In this document: piece by piece, positions 62,167 through 64,000 of the stretch
How the letters are laid out: the number at the start of each line of letters is the position of its first letter
How positions within the stretch are numbered: position 1 is the stretch's first letter
From: Clusia tigrina
Lineage: Eukaryota; Arthropoda; Insecta; Diptera; Clusiidae
Reading direction: 5' to 3'
NCBI GenBank assembly: GCA_920105625.2
Contig: OV050031.1
Location: 217,796,194 to 217,860,193, forward strand
Length of the DNA stretch: 64,000 nt
The notes under the pieces: generated by a model
Told to the model about the DNA's origin: nothing
The model's input: only the letters and a program-made list of their open reading frames with translations
Database searches by the model: none
Program-made: the position numbers and the translations under genes

Positions 62167-63165
62167 ATAATACTTGGATAATAAAACTAATTGCAACCGA
62201 GGCATCCCCAAAAGTATGCAACATTTTTGTCTCGAATTTTATTTATAATTTTTGAGATGTATCTTTAAATGTTTCAATTTTTCACCATAAACTGTGCAAG
62301 AATAAATAAAGTTTGCATTTTAGAACTCGGAAAATTTAAAACTTTCGTTTAAATCAAACCGCAATTAAATCTCTCCACGCGTTTTGTCGCTACACTACTT
62401 AAAATTTTGGTTATAATTAAATTTCCCACCGTGATCTGTATTAAGTTTCGCTTTTAATGGCTCTTAAACCCCCATGGAATTGATTGCATTTTGTAAAATT
62501 ACCAATTCTGAAAATTAATGAAAATACATAAATTGATTCTATTTTTGTATCCTCTCCGAATGACGTCCAAAAAGTGTGCGCTACGCTTGGCTGAACTTTA
62601 ACCTACGCAAAAGAGAAACGTCAAAGTTCATTAAGATAATGATTAAGCAGAATATTTCACCTGCACAGCTAGTATGAACTTTAAAATTAAATTCCCTGTG
62701 ACAGTATAGTGAAGTTCATGGAAGAGCTCACTCATTGACACTCACACATGTACACCACATGAGCACACACTCACACAAACCCACACAGATATGTGTGTTT
62801 TTATGTTTTCTAATGGACTGTGTAAATATGCATTTCATGTACGTTTTTCTTTACATGCTCGAAACCCACACGGAAAATTGCGGAGTAATCAATTATGAAG
62901 ATGAAATGGAATAATTTCAGTTAACAATGGGAGGGAAATTCAGGGAAGAATAGAACGTATGATGGCCCCCTCTTATGCCACGACATAAGCGCAGTTTAGA
63001 ACATATTTAATATGTAGTTCGGATTACTTGGTTTTTAATAATTGAAAGTAATGAGTGTAAATTATATATATATTCTTTTATAGAATGTGGATCTGTCATA
63101 CAAGGTGCATTTCACAGTGAAGAGGACTTTCTATAAATAGGTATTACTATTGGCAAGCTAACTCT
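62167..63165. other. Gene-free spacer
   Basis: AT-rich DNA with a CA-type stretch at 62735-62790. No gene recognised. Confidence 0.4.
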
Positions 63166-63169
63166 CAAC

Positions 63170-63560
63170 CACTCTCCGCATTCGCCTGATTTGGCACTAT
63201 GCGACTTTTATCTTTAAAAATGCATTTACCGATGAAAGGAAAGCATTTTGTGGACGTAGAAGCCATTGCAAAGGCTTGCGCCGACATGCTGAAGGATCCG
63301 AAGATGTAAAACACACATTCGACATTGTTTTAGACTATCCAATTCGTTATATTGAGCCAGAAGAGAAGTATTTTGAATGAAGCATATCATTTTTCCCAGC
63401 GTTTTGTGGACGTAGAAGCCATTCAACACTCTTGTACCGACATGCTGAAGGACATTCTAGCCTACGATTTAAGACACTCAATCTGCTCTTAGATCGTTCA
63501 AATTGAGTTTGAAGGGAACTATTTTGAAGTTGAGTTCTATAGTTCCTGTTTACTTTGGAA
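63170..63560 (+). pseudogene. Mariner-type transposase C-terminus, duplicated and broken
   Basis: The plus strand reads SPHSPDLALCDFYL (the PHSPDLAP-S-D-Y catalytic region of mariner transposases; the aspartate is present), then LPMKGKHFVDVEAIAKACAD with MLKDPKM, a stop, and 'IEPEEKYFE'-like residues. A second partial copy follows: QRFVDVEAIQHSCTDMLKD, LNLLLDRSN and EFEGNYFE. So the C-terminal 150 bp occurs twice in tandem. Frame breaks show it is inactive. No terminal inverted repeats were identified. Confidence 0.75.
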
Positions 63561-63565
63561 GGCAT

Positions 63566-64000
63566 CTTGTATATAATTTAATAAATAAATATATAATTAA
63601 AAGTAGGTGGGTAGGAGTGGCCGCCTAGTTTGCCAAATGCATACTTGAGCACACCTAAGGCCCATTGTGATCGTACGGTGTGGCGCCGTTCAAGCACTGA
63701 CTGAAAAGTTCTCTTACTTGGGATGGTGATAGTCAGCGTAAGGACTGGGCCGGGAAAGGCACGACTCCCCCATTATGTTGCAGGAGACCTTCCTGATAGT
63801 ATGATGAACCTTGCTAAGTTCCTAATATTAAAGGATGACAGCTCTGTCAGACTTGTAAGAAATGTTGTACCAAAGGTGCGATTTCTTCTTCCGACCAAGG
63901 GTGGGCAGTGACATGAGAGGTGGAGAATCGTCTCATCCTCCTCGTCGCAACCTCAGAATTAAACAAAAAAGTAACTGTCACAAAAACCATGCATTTAATA
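63566..64000. other. Unassigned DNA at the window edge
   Basis: Higher in GC than the DNA to its left, with 'taaggcccattgtgatcgta' reminiscent of the 12.0- and 58.1-kb dispersed repeats. A 62-codon plus-strand frame at 63723 matches nothing I know. Probably transposable-element debris. Confidence 0.3.

Noticed and set aside
63723..63911. Small gene near the right edge
   Set aside because: No recognisable domain; neighbouring sequence looks like repeat debris.

Overview
This window is nuclear DNA from a fly. Its short introns (62-95 bp in most cases), long repeat-rich spacers and fly-like proteins point to a higher (brachyceran) dipteran, plausibly a tephritid-like fruit fly; the exact genus cannot be settled from the sequence alone. 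Only three protein-coding genes can be supported, all on the minus strand: pontin (RuvB-like 1 AAA+ ATPase, 3 exons, 456 codons), the glycine cleavage system P protein (6 exons, 996 codons), and a very large Rab-GAP gene of the TBC1D30 type (7 exons recognised, at least 3347 codons, one exon of 7.1 kb). The first two lie head to tail, separated by about 1.4 kb that is largely three copies of a 240-bp tandem repeat.

Layout: 1-17.4 kb is gene-poor, with a 62-bp minisatellite (0.83-2.45 kb), foldback-type repeats (4.8-5.9 kb), a non-LTR tail remnant (11.4 kb) and tRNA-headed SINE-like copies (14.05-14.5 kb). 17.4-24.2 kb holds pontin and the glycine dehydrogenase gene. 25-37 kb is transposon territory: a solo LTR, inverted non-LTR fragments, a 4.7-kb non-autonomous hAT-type element with an exact 8-bp target duplication whose interior is a 3.9-kb, roughly 228-copy 17-bp satellite, then further minisatellites and an R1-type reverse-transcriptase fragment. 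37.4-50.3 kb is the TBC gene. 50.3-64 kb has no recognised host gene and carries a foldback element, several minisatellites, three non-LTR fragments, a SINE-like copy split by a second solo LTR of the same family, and a broken mariner end.

Functionally the three genes are unrelated: chromatin/RNP remodelling ATPase, mitochondrial glycine breakdown, and Rab regulation. The most informative structure is in the mobile DNA: the hAT element that has become a satellite array, and the LTR nested in a SINE, whose boundaries are fixed by comparison with an uninterrupted copy. In the TBC protein the long C-terminal part is built around about fourteen copies of a short charged motif of the form PSTEELEKRFRALEKQLS.
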